64,000 nt of DNA. It comes from CAYZPB01 sp964568525. GTDB taxonomy: Bacteria; Bacillota; Bacilli; Tepidibacillales; Tepidibacillaceae. Each line of letters begins with the position of its first letter. Positions within the stretch are counted from its first letter, which is position 1. The position numbers and the translations under genes are program-made. The stretch spans positions 1-64,000 of the forward strand of contig CAZMPM010000001.1 in NCBI GenBank assembly GCA_964568525.1. The letters are read 5' to 3'. The notes below the pieces were generated by a model. The model saw nothing but the letters and a program-made list of their open reading frames with translations. It did not search any database and had not been told where the DNA came from. Shown here piece after piece: positions 1-9,296 of the stretch.

Positions 1-720
1 GCTAAAGCAATTATGCTTGAAATGCCATTAACTAAAGATGAGTTTAAAGAAGCCTTAAAAGAGACTTGCCGTCGTAATGATGTGAAAGATGGTTATATTC
101 GTCCTGTTGTTACACGTGGTGTCGGTGTACTTGGCTTAAATCCTAAAAATAGTAAAGTACCAACCATTTTTATTATTGCAGCATCAATTACGTTATATCC
201 TGCAGAAATGTATGAAAAGGGTATGCCGATTATAACAGCGACACATCGTCGTAACAAGGCGACGATTGTTGACCCACAAATTAAATCACTAAATTATCTA
301 AATAATATTCTTGCGAAAATCGAAGCAAACAGAGCAGGGGTTCAAGAGGCTTTAATGTTAAATCATGATGGTATTGTGGCGGAATGTACTGGTGACAATA
401 TCTTTATCATCAAAGATGGCGTGATTATTACACCGCCGATTCATGTAGGTATTCTCGATGGGATTACACGCCGGACAGTAATAGAAATTGCTGAAGAGTT
501 TGGCTATAAAGTAGTTGAGAAAGAATTTACTCTATTCAATGTATATTCAGCTGATGAGTGTTTCTTAACAGGTACAGCTGCAGAAGTTATTCCTGTAACC
601 TCAGTAGATGAACGAATAATTGGCGATAGCGGAGCAGTTGGACCAATTACTAAGAAACTAATCGCGGCTTTCANNNNNNNNNNGGAGCATACGAAAATCA
701 CAGGTGAACCAATCTATTAG
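1..720 (+). CDS. ilvE: Branched-chain amino acid aminotransferase, 5'-truncated
   Basis: PLP-dependent fold-type IV transaminase that interconverts branched-chain 2-oxo acids and valine, leucine or isoleucine, in the cytoplasm. The frame is open from base 1, so the N-terminal part lies outside the window. Family signs are YIRPVVTRGVG, the Schiff-base lysine in IKSLNYLNNILAK, and the cofactor-phosphate segment ECTGDNIF followed by GILDGITRRTV and FLTGTAAEV. Ten unknown bases (674-683) near the C-terminus do not break the frame, which resumes as EHTKITGEPIY. It is the first of three ilv genes on this strand, 11 bp before ilvD. Confidence in the family is high; substrate range is inferred from the ilv context. 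Confidence 0.93.
   Translation, partial: AKAIMLEMPLTKDEFKEALKETCRRNDVKDGYIRPVVTRGVGVLGLNPKNSKVPTIFIIAASITLYPAEMYEKGMPIITATHRRNKATIVDPQIKSLNYLNNILAKIEANRAGVQEALMLNHDGIVAECTGDNIFIIKDGVIITPPIHVGILDGITRRTVIEIAEEFGYKVVEKEFTLFNVYSADECFLTGTAAEVIPVTSVDERIIGDSGAVGPITKKLIAAFXXXXEHTKITGEPIY
674..683. other. Run of ten N (unresolved bases)
   Basis: Ten ambiguous bases inside ilvE. The flanking codons stay in one frame, so the true length is ten or differs from it by a multiple of three. This is an assembly or scaffolding mark, not biology. Confidence 0.98.
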
Positions 721-731
721 GATGTGAGAAA

Positions 732-2393
732 ATGAGAAGTGATGATGTTAAAAAGGGTATAGCGCGTGCTCCACATCGTTCGTTGTTTAAAGCGATGGGT
801 TACACTGATGAGGAGATTGCTCAGCCATTAGTTGGTGTTGTTAATGCAAAAAGCGAGGTCGTTCCTGGACATATTCATCTTGATCAGTTGGTTGCGGCTG
901 TCAAAACTGGCGTTCGCATGGGCGGTTGCACGCCAATCGAGATTCCGTCGATCGGAGTTTGTGATGGGATAGCGATGGGGCATAGCGGAATGAACTATTC
1001 GCTTGCGACACGCGAGTTGATTGCTGATTCAATTGAAACGATGGCGATGGCACATAAGTTTGACGCACTAGTTATGGTACCAAACTGCGACAAAATCGTT
1101 CCCGGCATGTTGATGGCAGCTGCGCGGATCAATATTCCAACAATTTTTGTGAGTGGCGGTCCGATGATGCCTGGTCGTGTTAATGGAAGAGATATTAGTT
1201 TAACGACTGTATTTGAGGCGCTAGGCGCATATCAAGTTGGTAACCTGACGGAAGCAGAACTATGTGCTTACGAAGAGAATGCCTGCCCGGGTTGTGGCTC
1301 CTGCTCAGGGATGTTCACAGCAAATAGCATGAACTGTTTAACAGAAGCGCTTGGTATGGGTTTGCCCGGTAATGGTACAATTCCTGCAGTTGAGGCAAGA
1401 CGAGTGCGGTTAGCGAAACAGGCTGGCATGGGTATTCGTATACTGATTGATAATAATATTAAACCACGTGATATTATGACTGATGAGGCGTTCCATAATG
1501 CGCTAGCAGTTGATATGGCGCTGGGTGGTAGTACTAATAGTATCTTGCATTTACCTGCGATTGCCTATGAGGCTGGAGTGAATTTAGACTTAGCACTAGC
1601 TAACGAGATAAGCGAAAAGACACCTAATCTGTGTAAGCTCAGTCCGGCAGGTAGCCATCATATAACTGATTTAGATGCTGCTGGCGGTGTTAGCGCAGTA
1701 ATGAAAGAATTATCGAAGAAAAATTTGCTAAATCTCGATTTGATTACGGTTACCGGTGAGACTATCGGTACAAATATTAAATCGGCAATCAATCTTAATC
1801 CGGCTGTAATCCGCCCGATTGAAAATCCGCATAGTGAGACAGGCGGGATTGCAGTGCTTAAGGGTAACCTTGCACCAGATGGTTCGGTTGTTAAGCGTTC
1901 AGCAGTTGCTGAGGAGATGCTTCGACATCGTGGAATGGCGATTGTTTTTAACTCTGAAGAGGAAGTACTAGAGGCGATCCAGCTGGGCAAAATTAAGAAG
2001 GGGCAAGTAATTGTTATCCGCTATGAAGGACCTAGAGGCGGCCCCGGTATGAAAGAAATGTTGGCCGCTACCTCTTCACTGGCGGGGATGGGACTCGATC
2101 GCGATGTCGCGCTAATTACTGATGGACGGTTTAGTGGCGCTACAAAAGGGGCATCGATTGGCCACGTTTCACCGGAGGCAGCTTGCGGGGGGCCGATCGC
2201 TTTTGTGCGCGATGGCGATATAATTTCGATTGACATGTTTGCTGGAACGCTAGACGTTGAGTTAAGTGAGGAAGAGTTTGCTAAAAGAAGAAATGAGTGG
2301 ATTCCACCAGAACCGAAAATTAAAACAGGTTATTTAGCGCGTTATGCGAAGCTAGTTAGTTCGGCAAGTACTGGTGCTGTTCTCAAAATATAG
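732..2393 (+). CDS. ilvD: Dihydroxy-acid dehydratase
   Basis: Fe-S enzyme of the IlvD/Edd family that dehydrates 2,3-dihydroxy acids to 2-oxo acids, the third common step of valine and isoleucine synthesis. At 553 residues it has the usual length. The iron-sulfur cysteines are visible in VPNCDKIVPGM and in ENACPGCGSCSGMFTANSMN; GGSTNSILHLPAIA and the C-terminal GRFSGATKGASIGHVSPEA are typical of the family. The ATG follows a purine-rich AGGATGTGAG site. It lies between ilvE (11 bp gap) and ilvB (23 bp gap), so the three are probably co-transcribed. Confidence 0.96.
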   Translation: MRSDDVKKGIARAPHRSLFKAMGYTDEEIAQPLVGVVNAKSEVVPGHIHLDQLVAAVKTGVRMGGCTPIEIPSIGVCDGIAMGHSGMNYSLATRELIADSIETMAMAHKFDALVMVPNCDKIVPGMLMAAARINIPTIFVSGGPMMPGRVNGRDISLTTVFEALGAYQVGNLTEAELCAYEENACPGCGSCSGMFTANSMNCLTEALGMGLPGNGTIPAVEARRVRLAKQAGMGIRILIDNNIKPRDIMTDEAFHNALAVDMALGGSTNSILHLPAIAYEAGVNLDLALANEISEKTPNLCKLSPAGSHHITDLDAAGGVSAVMKELSKKNLLNLDLITVTGETIGTNIKSAINLNPAVIRPIENPHSETGGIAVLKGNLAPDGSVVKRSAVAEEMLRHRGMAIVFNSEEEVLEAIQLGKIKKGQVIVIRYEGPRGGPGMKEMLAATSSLAGMGLDRDVALITDGRFSGATKGASIGHVSPEAACGGPIAFVRDGDIISIDMFAGTLDVELSEEEFAKRRNEWIPPEPKIKTGYLARYAKLVSSASTGAVLKI

Positions 2394-2416
2394 AGAGTTT
2401 CAAGGGAGGGAAAGAG

Positions 2417-4078
2417 ATGCGTTTAACAGGGGCAGAGATATTAATAGAATGTTTAAAGGAACAAGATGTAGATACTGTTTTTGGAATTCCTGGCGGAACA
2501 GTGTTGAATATTTTTGATGAACTATATAAACATAGTGCTGAGGTTAGAAATATACTAACTTCACATGAGCAAGGAGCTTCGCACGCGGCTGATGGCTACG
2601 CGCGGGCTACGGGTAAGGTCGGCGTCTGTATCGCTACCTCTGGACCGGGGGCGACCAACACTGTTACTGGCATTGCGACCGCTTATATGGATTCAATTCC
2701 AATTGTGGTTATCACAGGTAACGTTGCTGTGCCTTTGCTTGGCAAAGATAGCTTCCAGGAGATTGATATTGCTGGAGTAACAATGCCGATAACTAAACAT
2801 AATTTTATTGTTAAGGATGTTAACAACCTAGCTGATATAGTTCGACGCGCATTTTATATTGCGCAAGAAGGTCGACCGGGACCTGTTTTAATTGATATTC
2901 CGAAAGACGTAACAATTCATTCGGCTGAATATGTAGCGCAAAAGCCTCGTGAAATAGTGAAAGTATCTGAGGTATCCAAAGAAGATATTGAGCTAGCTGT
3001 TGAGATGATAAAAAATGCTAAAAGACCGTTTATTTATAGCGGTGGTGGCGTAGTCTTTTCTGATGCAACAGCTGAGTTAACAGAGTTTGCACGTAAAATT
3101 TATTCGCCTGTTGCTGCTAGTATGATGGGACTTGGCGGTTTCCCGGGAAATGATGATCTATTTACCGGTATGATCGGGATGCATGGAACGAAGGCATCAA
3201 ACATTGCCGTTACGAAGTGCGATCTACTGATTGCTGTTGGTGTGCGGTTTAGTGATCGAGTAATCAGCCGCGCTGACCGTTTTGCTCCGGCGGCGAAGAT
3301 TATCCATATTGATATCGATCCTGCTGAAATTAACAAAAACATTAAAACCGATCATCATATTGTTGGTGATGTTAAGAGCGTATTAAAACAGCTTAACAAA
3401 AGTGTCAAACCGAAAGAGAAAGGTGCTTGGTATGACGAGGTTATGAAGATTAAAAATGTGCACCCACTAAAATATAAACAGGATGAGGTACTTCGCCCGC
3501 AATATATTATTGAGCGTATTTATGATTTAACAAAAGGCGAAGCGCTGATTGCAACTGAGGTTGGTCAAAATCAAATTTGGGCGGCGCAATTCTATAAATA
3601 TACTAAACCAAGAACATTTATCTCTTCTTGTGGCTTGGGAACGATGGGCTACGGAACGGGTGCTGCGATTGGTGCGCAAATCGGACGCCCTGACAAGAAG
3701 GTATTCAATATTGCCGGTGATGGCAGTTTCCGAATGAACTGTAATGAACTAGCAACTGCTGTTTTTTATAAAACGCCAATTATTATTGCCGTAATGAATA
3801 ACGGAACGCTTGGTATGGTTCGCCAGTGGCAACGCTTGTTTTACGAGGAACGCTTTTCAGAGACGACGCTGGATCGCGGTCCGGATTTTGTGAAACTGGC
3901 AGAGGCCTATGGCGCAACCGGTTTCCGGGTAACTGAGAAGGCAGATGTTGATGTGGTGCTAAAAAAAGCGCTTGCTGCTGACGGTCCTGTTGTGATTGAT
4001 TTTGCACTTGATATTGATGAGAAAGTTTTGCCAATGGTACCGCCTGGAGATGCGCTTGATAAATTAATAACGGAATAA
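2417..4078 (+). CDS. ilvB: Acetolactate synthase, large (catalytic) subunit
   Basis: ThDP-dependent enzyme that condenses pyruvate with pyruvate or 2-oxobutyrate in the first common step of branched-chain amino acid synthesis. The N-terminal ThDP domain has the catalytic glutamate near residue 51 in TSHEQGASHAADGYARATGK. The C-terminal ThDP-binding motif GDGSFRMNCNELATA ends in NNGTLGM, and the FAD-binding middle domain is intact. The 553-aa length is normal. A GGGAGG site precedes the ATG. A terminator follows directly, and no small regulatory subunit (ilvN, ACT domain) or ilvC follows. Those genes could lie left of the window. Confidence 0.93.
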   Translation: MRLTGAEILIECLKEQDVDTVFGIPGGTVLNIFDELYKHSAEVRNILTSHEQGASHAADGYARATGKVGVCIATSGPGATNTVTGIATAYMDSIPIVVITGNVAVPLLGKDSFQEIDIAGVTMPITKHNFIVKDVNNLADIVRRAFYIAQEGRPGPVLIDIPKDVTIHSAEYVAQKPREIVKVSEVSKEDIELAVEMIKNAKRPFIYSGGGVVFSDATAELTEFARKIYSPVAASMMGLGGFPGNDDLFTGMIGMHGTKASNIAVTKCDLLIAVGVRFSDRVISRADRFAPAAKIIHIDIDPAEINKNIKTDHHIVGDVKSVLKQLNKSVKPKEKGAWYDEVMKIKNVHPLKYKQDEVLRPQYIIERIYDLTKGEALIATEVGQNQIWAAQFYKYTKPRTFISSCGLGTMGYGTGAAIGAQIGRPDKKVFNIAGDGSFRMNCNELATAVFYKTPIIIAVMNNGTLGMVRQWQRLFYEERFSETTLDRGPDFVKLAEAYGATGFRVTEKADVDVVLKKALAADGPVVIDFALDIDEKVLPMVPPGDALDKLITE

Positions 4079-4090
4079 AAAGTTGAAGAT

Positions 4091-4130
4091 AAAGACGATT
4101 CTTTTGAATAAAGGAATCGTCTTTAATTCT
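4091..4130 (+). terminator. Rho-independent terminator of the ilv operon
   Basis: An 11-bp perfect stem, AAAGACGATTC (4091-4101) with GAATCGTCTTT (4114-4124), can extend by four more pairs to a GAAT tetraloop. A T-rich tract follows. It lies 12 bp after the ilvB stop. A TATAAT at 4138-4143 just behind it may belong to the promoter of the next gene, but I see no good -35 box. Confidence 0.8.
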
Positions 4131-4180
4131 AATATGTTATAATGTTTATTGAGAAATAAAAAGTAAAGGAGACTGACTCT

Positions 4181-6307
4181 ATGCAGCTAACGAGAAGAGG
4201 AATTAGAAAAACGGCGCTTATTTTGCTAATTTTAGCGTTAATTATGCTTACGGCACTTCCTTTAACGGCTCAGGCGAATAATTATAATATGATTCGTGTT
4301 ATGTTATTGTCTGGACAATCGAATTTTGAAAATTCATTTACAGCAAGCAGTACGAATGGCTTTAAAATAACAAATATAACAGGTGCGACTGGGCAATTTA
4401 GCTATAATGCATCTAGTAGTGAAATAGTCGGATTACAACTTGAAGGGTACTCATTACTAGTGACGCATACTTCGGACCGACAAATGGCGAACAGCGCTGC
4501 TGAGCGAGTTAAATTGGTTAAGGCACATAAACTTAACCCACTAATTGAGGTTGCGACTGATGGTAGTAGGAATATTTATCGGGTAACCGTGGGTAACTTT
4601 GCGACAGAGGAACAGGCGAATTCAGTGCGCATGGCCATGGCAGCTGATCAGCAAATAAGCAGTACCGTGATTGGTGTTAATCGTTGGGTAGCTAGCGGCT
4701 ATGGTAGCCTCGATGAAGCTAAGTCCTTTGCGTCGCAGTTGAACAGTGCAGGTTATATTGCCTATCCTGGGCAATATTTGGATGGATCTGCTGGCTATGT
4801 AGTTTTTATTGGCGACGCAGCTGGTACAACTGAGCATAATCAATTAAAATCAATGGTTGAACAGAGTTACAGTGTGACACTGGCAGCTCCAACTAGTGAT
4901 ACTTTTGTCATTCATAAAGAATTTGCGCGAATCTCAGGCACGGATTTAAGCAAATATAAATTATTTAGTTTTTCGAGAAATGCGATTGTTAAATTAGAGA
5001 ACGCGAGTGAAAACTCTTCAATCAAAATTGATGAGCGCGTATATCAAGGCCGCTCAATTAGCTATCGTGGGGAGATTAATTTGCGGTTATTTAACGGCGA
5101 GTTGAAGCTCGTTAACTTTTTACCACTTGAAACTTATCTCTGGTCGGTTGTTGGTTCGGAAATGTATAGCGGCTGGCCGTTAGAGTCACAAAAGGCACAG
5201 GCGGTAACCGCGAGAACTTTTGCTTATCAGAAACAACTAAATCCACGGAATTCGATTGCAGATATTTACGATACAACTGATGACCAAGCATATTTTGGCG
5301 TTGCACAAGAGGCAAGTTCAATTACGCAAGCAGTTAATGAGACGCGCGGAATTGTGGCGCTTTATAACGGTAGTACTTTTAACACATTTTATTCGGCTAA
5401 TGCCGGTGGTATGACGGCGCATGGAACTGAGATTTGGGGAAATAATGTTCCTTCTACTTTTGTTAAAGAGTCGTCATGGGACAAGCAAGCAGAGATTAAT
5501 GCTAAGGACTGGTATCGCGTAATACTACCGAGCGGGATAACAGGGTATGTCCGTAGTGACTTTATTACTTTGTCAGGGACAGAGAACAGCCTTGGTTTTA
5601 AATATGGTTCATTAAATGGTACTGAGGTTAATATGCGGACAGGTCCGAGCACGATTTACTGCACTGTTAAGATGGTGCTGGATCTAGGGCAACAGGTACT
5701 AATTCTTGAAACAGTCAAAGAGAATAACGCATACTCCTGGAGAACCACCCCGATTACGGCGGAGTATGTGATGAATAGGATTAATCAATTTCAAGCTGAT
5801 ACTGGCGGAGGAAGAACCTCACCGGTGCTCGATTTAAAAGTGGCTTCAGTTGGGCCGTCAGGTAGGGTAATGACGCTTGTCGATGGCAATGGGGTTATCT
5901 CAATTAGATACCCTGATTACTATCGTACAATGCTTGGTTCAACCTCAACTGGTGTTCTAAGCAACTTCTTTGAAATAGAGCAAACTGGAAGAATTGAGGT
6001 GCTAGGGGCACATGGTGAGAGCGCATCGATGGTTAATGCGAGCAACCAATTGTATGTAGCTAGTTCTGATAATACAACTGTCCTAGCGAGTACAAATAAT
6101 AGCCAGGATGAATATTTGGTTTTGAATGCAACTGGGGAAGTGCGAGTCGTGTCGAAAGCACAGAGCTATGTTTTGCACGGAAGAGGCTGGGGACACGGTA
6201 TTGGAATGTCGCAGTGGGGTGCGCGTGGAATGGCTGAAGAAGGCTACAACTACAGACAAATTTTAGAATATTATTATAAGAATGTTGAGTTAAAGCAGAT
6301 ATACTAA
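4181..6307 (+). CDS. SpoIID/LytB-domain cell-wall protein with SPOR-like and SH3-like modules
   Basis: Exported protein of 708 aa, expected to act on peptidoglycan (SpoIID-type lytic transglycosylase or LytB amidase enhancer). A signal peptide covers about residues 1-32. Two SPOR-like repeats lie near residues 130-215 (YRVTVGNFATEEQA and YVVFIGDA). The SpoIID domain starts near 300 with VVGSEMYSGWPLESQKAQAV, where E327 corresponds to the catalytic glutamate of SpoIID. An SH3-like segment (VNMRTGPSTIY, about 470-510) is inserted, and the domain closes with GRGWGHGIGMSQWGARGMAE. It is 12 bp upstream of queA. B. subtilis SpoIID lacks the SPOR and SH3 parts, so a vegetative LytB-like role is as likely as a sporulation role. 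Confidence 0.85.
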   Translation: MQLTRRGIRKTALILLILALIMLTALPLTAQANNYNMIRVMLLSGQSNFENSFTASSTNGFKITNITGATGQFSYNASSSEIVGLQLEGYSLLVTHTSDRQMANSAAERVKLVKAHKLNPLIEVATDGSRNIYRVTVGNFATEEQANSVRMAMAADQQISSTVIGVNRWVASGYGSLDEAKSFASQLNSAGYIAYPGQYLDGSAGYVVFIGDAAGTTEHNQLKSMVEQSYSVTLAAPTSDTFVIHKEFARISGTDLSKYKLFSFSRNAIVKLENASENSSIKIDERVYQGRSISYRGEINLRLFNGELKLVNFLPLETYLWSVVGSEMYSGWPLESQKAQAVTARTFAYQKQLNPRNSIADIYDTTDDQAYFGVAQEASSITQAVNETRGIVALYNGSTFNTFYSANAGGMTAHGTEIWGNNVPSTFVKESSWDKQAEINAKDWYRVILPSGITGYVRSDFITLSGTENSLGFKYGSLNGTEVNMRTGPSTIYCTVKMVLDLGQQVLILETVKENNAYSWRTTPITAEYVMNRINQFQADTGGGRTSPVLDLKVASVGPSGRVMTLVDGNGVISIRYPDYYRTMLGSTSTGVLSNFFEIEQTGRIEVLGAHGESASMVNASNQLYVASSDNTTVLASTNNSQDEYLVLNATGEVRVVSKAQSYVLHGRGWGHGIGMSQWGARGMAEEGYNYRQILEYYYKNVELKQIY

Positions 6308-6319
6308 TAGGAGTGTTCT

Positions 6320-7348
6320 ATGAAGATTGATTTATTTGATTTTAACTTGCCGGAGAATTTAATTGCTCAACACCCTTTGGCAGTTCGTGATCAGTCACGC
6401 TTATTAATATTGGATCGTCAGCTTGGCCATGTTAAACATGGAACCTTTAGAGATCTTGCTGAATATCTTAATGCCGGCGACGCATTAGTGCTCAATGATA
6501 CTAGAGTTTTGCCGGCACGTTTATTAGGTGTCAAAGAGGGAACTGGCGCACGAGTTGAGGTTCTGCTGTTAAAGCAACTGCAGGAAGACCGGTGGGAGAC
6601 GCTGGTTAAACCAGCAAAACGCTTGCCGGTAGGTAGTAGAATTATTTTTGGCGAAGGACTACTTAAAGCCACTGTAGAACAGGCAGAAGAGGCTGGAGGT
6701 AGGATAATTCGCTTTTCTTATGAAGGCGTCTTTAATGAGCTTTTAGACCGTTTAGGAACGATGCCGCTGCCGCCATATATTAAGGAAACACTTGCTGATC
6801 AGGAGCGCTATCAGACGGTCTATTCGTGTGAACGAGGTTCGGCTGCAGCGCCGACAGCTGGCCTGCATTTTACTGAACAATTTCTTGATGAGCTAACACA
6901 AAAGGGTATCAATGTTGTTTACCTCACACTACACGTTGGACTGGGTACATTTCGTCCGGTTAGCGCTGAAAATATTGAAGAGCATCAAATGCATGCGGAG
7001 TACTATTCGTTTAGCGCAGAAAACGCCGAAATATTAAACAAGGTTCGCGACTCAGGCAAAAAAATTACTGCGGTTGGCACGACAAGTGCAAGAACGCTTG
7101 AGACCGTTTACAACCGCGAGACTGATTTCTTTGTGACAGCGAGCGGACGAACCGATATTTTTATTTATCCGGGATATGAATTTGCCGGTGTTGATCAACT
7201 GCTAACTAATTTTCATCTGCCAAAGTCCTCGCTCATTATGTTGGTCAGTGCGCTTGCAGGCAGAGAGAATATAATGCAAGCTTATCAGGAGGCTATTGCC
7301 AACGAATATCGTTTTTTTAGCTTCGGCGATGCAATGTTAATTATCTAA
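6320..7348 (+). CDS. queA: S-adenosylmethionine:tRNA ribosyltransferase-isomerase
   Basis: Transfers and rearranges the ribosyl group of SAM onto 7-aminomethyl-7-deazaguanine in tRNA, giving epoxyqueuosine at position 34. At 342 aa it has the standard length. Family signatures are LNDTRVLPARL, AAPTAGLHFTEQ, HVGLGTFRPV and TNFHLPKSSLIMLVSA. The ATG follows an AGGAGTG site 12 bp after the SpoIID-like gene, and tgt follows 24 bp later, so all lie in one operon. Confidence 0.97.
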   Translation: MKIDLFDFNLPENLIAQHPLAVRDQSRLLILDRQLGHVKHGTFRDLAEYLNAGDALVLNDTRVLPARLLGVKEGTGARVEVLLLKQLQEDRWETLVKPAKRLPVGSRIIFGEGLLKATVEQAEEAGGRIIRFSYEGVFNELLDRLGTMPLPPYIKETLADQERYQTVYSCERGSAAAPTAGLHFTEQFLDELTQKGINVVYLTLHVGLGTFRPVSAENIEEHQMHAEYYSFSAENAEILNKVRDSGKKITAVGTTSARTLETVYNRETDFFVTASGRTDIFIYPGYEFAGVDQLLTNFHLPKSSLIMLVSALAGRENIMQAYQEAIANEYRFFSFGDAMLII

Positions 7349-7372
7349 GTAACTAGGATGTGAATAACGAAG

Positions 7373-8491
7373 ATGACAGCAATTAGATATGAACTGCATA
7401 AGAAGGATGGCAAGACTGGCGCACGTGCTGGTCTTTTACATACGACACATGGAGTGATAGAAACACCTGTCTTTATGCCGGTGGGAACACAGGCAACTGT
7501 CAAGACGATTAGCCCCGAGGAGCTTGCCGAACTTGGTGCCGAGATTATTTTAAGCAATACCTACCACCTACATATTCGGCCCGGTGAGCGGATTGTGCAA
7601 AATGCTGGTGGACTGCATAAATTTATGAATTGGAATAAGCCGATCTTAACTGACAGTGGAGGTTTTCAAGTTTTTAGCCTTAGTGAGCGGCGCAAAATAA
7701 CCGAGGATGGTGTGCATTTTGCTAATCATCTGAGTGGTGAGAAGCTATTTATTTCGCCGGAAAAGGCGATTGAGATTCAGAATGCGCTTGGTGCAGATAT
7801 TATTATGGCGTTTGATGAGTGTGCTCCCTACCCTGCTGAATATGTATATGTTAAAAGATCAACTGAGATGACAACACGTTGGGCTAAACGTTGTAAAGAG
7901 GCTCATCGGACGACAGATCAACAGGGCCTATTTGGGATAGTTCAAGGTGGAATGTATCGAGATTTGCGCTTAGAGAGCGCAGACTCTTTAATTGACTTGG
8001 ACTTTCCTGGGTATGCGATTGGCGGATTAAGCGTTGGTGAACCGCGCGAACTGATGAATGAAGTACTGGCGTACACTGTGCCGATTTTGCCGGAGAACAA
8101 ACCACGCTATCTGATGGGAGTTGGTGATCCGTTGTCACTTTTTGATGGTGTGATGGCTGGGATTGACATGTTTGACTGTGTTTTGCCTACGCGAATTGCT
8201 AGGAATGGCACTACGATGACTAGTAGCGGTAAGGTGGTAATTAGAAATGCAATTTATGCGGAAGACTATCGGCCATTAGATGAAGAGTGCGACTGCTACA
8301 CTTGTCGTAATTATTCGCGGGCATATATAAGACATTTGCTTAAAGCGGATGAGATTATGGGGTTACGCTTAACCACTTATCATAACCTGTACTTCCTCGT
8401 ACACTTAATGAAGAATATTCGGAAGGCGATCGTTGAAGACCGCTTGAGCGAGTATAAGAAAGAATTTTTTGCGAAATATCACTTTGAATAG
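7373..8491 (+). CDS. tgt: tRNA-guanine transglycosylase
   Basis: Exchanges guanine 34 of Asp, Asn, His and Tyr tRNAs for the queuosine precursor preQ1. The 372-aa TIM-barrel enzyme shows the aspartate-bearing LTDSGGFQVFSL, GGLSVGEP, the nucleophile region FDCVLPTRIARNG, and the zinc site CDCYTCRNYSRAY with a histidine further on (TYHNLYF). It sits between queA and yajC, the same order as in B. subtilis. Confidence 0.97.
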   Translation: MTAIRYELHKKDGKTGARAGLLHTTHGVIETPVFMPVGTQATVKTISPEELAELGAEIILSNTYHLHIRPGERIVQNAGGLHKFMNWNKPILTDSGGFQVFSLSERRKITEDGVHFANHLSGEKLFISPEKAIEIQNALGADIIMAFDECAPYPAEYVYVKRSTEMTTRWAKRCKEAHRTTDQQGLFGIVQGGMYRDLRLESADSLIDLDFPGYAIGGLSVGEPRELMNEVLAYTVPILPENKPRYLMGVGDPLSLFDGVMAGIDMFDCVLPTRIARNGTTMTSSGKVVIRNAIYAEDYRPLDEECDCYTCRNYSRAYIRHLLKADEIMGLRLTTYHNLYFLVHLMKNIRKAIVEDRLSEYKKEFFAKYHFE

Positions 8492-8548
8492 TTACAAAGC
8501 AAGCATAATCTGATATTCTATATTTGATTTAATGAAGGAGGGATAAAT

Positions 8549-8869
8549 ATGATTGGTTACTTAGGTGAGTATGCTGTTACTAGCACTGCTACAACTGCTG
8601 CTACAGATAATTCTGCGCTTTTTTCGTTGATATGGTTAATTATATTGATAGCGATTTTTTATTTCCTATTAATTCGTCCACAATCAAAAAGAAATAAACA
8701 GCGAAATGAGATGATTAGTGCTCTAGAGGTTGGAAATGAAGTAATTACTTTGGGTGGTATTCACGCAACCATTGTTGAATTAGGCGACGATTATGCTATG
8801 CTTCGTGTTAATGAAAATTCCGTCATCAAAGTAGAGCGCTCTGCTATTGCAAGTGTTGTTAATAAATAA
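8549..8869 (+). CDS. yajC: Preprotein translocase accessory subunit YajC
   Basis: Small single-span membrane protein that associates with SecDF. One helix (about residues 27-46, SLIWLIILIAIFYFLLI) is followed by RPQSKRNKQ, then a soluble domain with VGNEVITLGGIHATI. It has 106 aa and a strong AAGGAGGG site before the ATG. A terminator follows, so secD and secF are transcribed separately. Confidence 0.95.
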   Translation: MIGYLGEYAVTSTATTAATDNSALFSLIWLIILIAIFYFLLIRPQSKRNKQRNEMISALEVGNEVITLGGIHATIVELGDDYAMLRVNENSVIKVERSAIASVVNK

Positions 8870-8903
8870 ATAAATATATCTTGAAATTTACTTCTTGTAT
8901 GAG

Positions 8904-8942
8904 AAAGTTGGCCATTATCTGGTCAACTTTTATTTTTTTTCT
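8904..8942 (+). terminator. Rho-independent terminator after yajC
   Basis: A 10-bp stem, AAAGTTGGCC (8904-8913) with GGTCAACTTT (8921-8930), has one G-T pair, a 7-nt loop and a long T tract behind it. It closes the spoIID-queA-tgt-yajC transcription unit. Confidence 0.87.
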
Positions 8943-9011
8943 GATAAAATCTAATTATATTTAATAGCCAATAGGTTATAATAAGAATATCGATTTAGAG
9001 GTGGTGTGGCT

Positions 9012-9257
9012 ATGGCGGAATTGGGTAAACGTGATTTAACTAAACAGATTGAGCTTCTTTGTAATCAAAAGGCTGAGGAATTTGCGGTTTTCGGTTACAA
9101 GAATATTGATGGTGCACAGATTTGGGAGTGTGTCAGTTCACAATACATAGATGCACAGCCGCCTATTCATGAAATCGTTAATGATATCCTTACATTACAA
9201 GCCGGAAATTATATGAATTGGTTGATGCTAAAAGTGTATAAGGGTAAAAAGATTTGA
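9012..9257 (+). CDS. comN: ComN-type post-transcriptional regulator
   Basis: Small cytoplasmic protein of 81 aa. The C-terminal half, HEIVNDILTLQAGNYMNWL, matches the ComN family pattern; in B. subtilis ComN (YrzD) affects comE operon mRNA and also sits just upstream of secDF. I chose the ATG at 9012 because AGGTGG (8999-9004) is 7 nt away; the in-frame GTG at 9006 would be too close. A TATAAT at 8977-8982 may be its -10 box, with no clear -35. Family assignment rests on motif plus synteny. Confidence 0.8.
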   Translation: MAELGKRDLTKQIELLCNQKAEEFAVFGYKNIDGAQIWECVSSQYIDAQPPIHEIVNDILTLQAGNYMNWLMLKVYKGKKI

Positions 9258-9296
9258 TATAATCATTCTATTGAGTTTAGAAGGGGGAAGGGCTTA

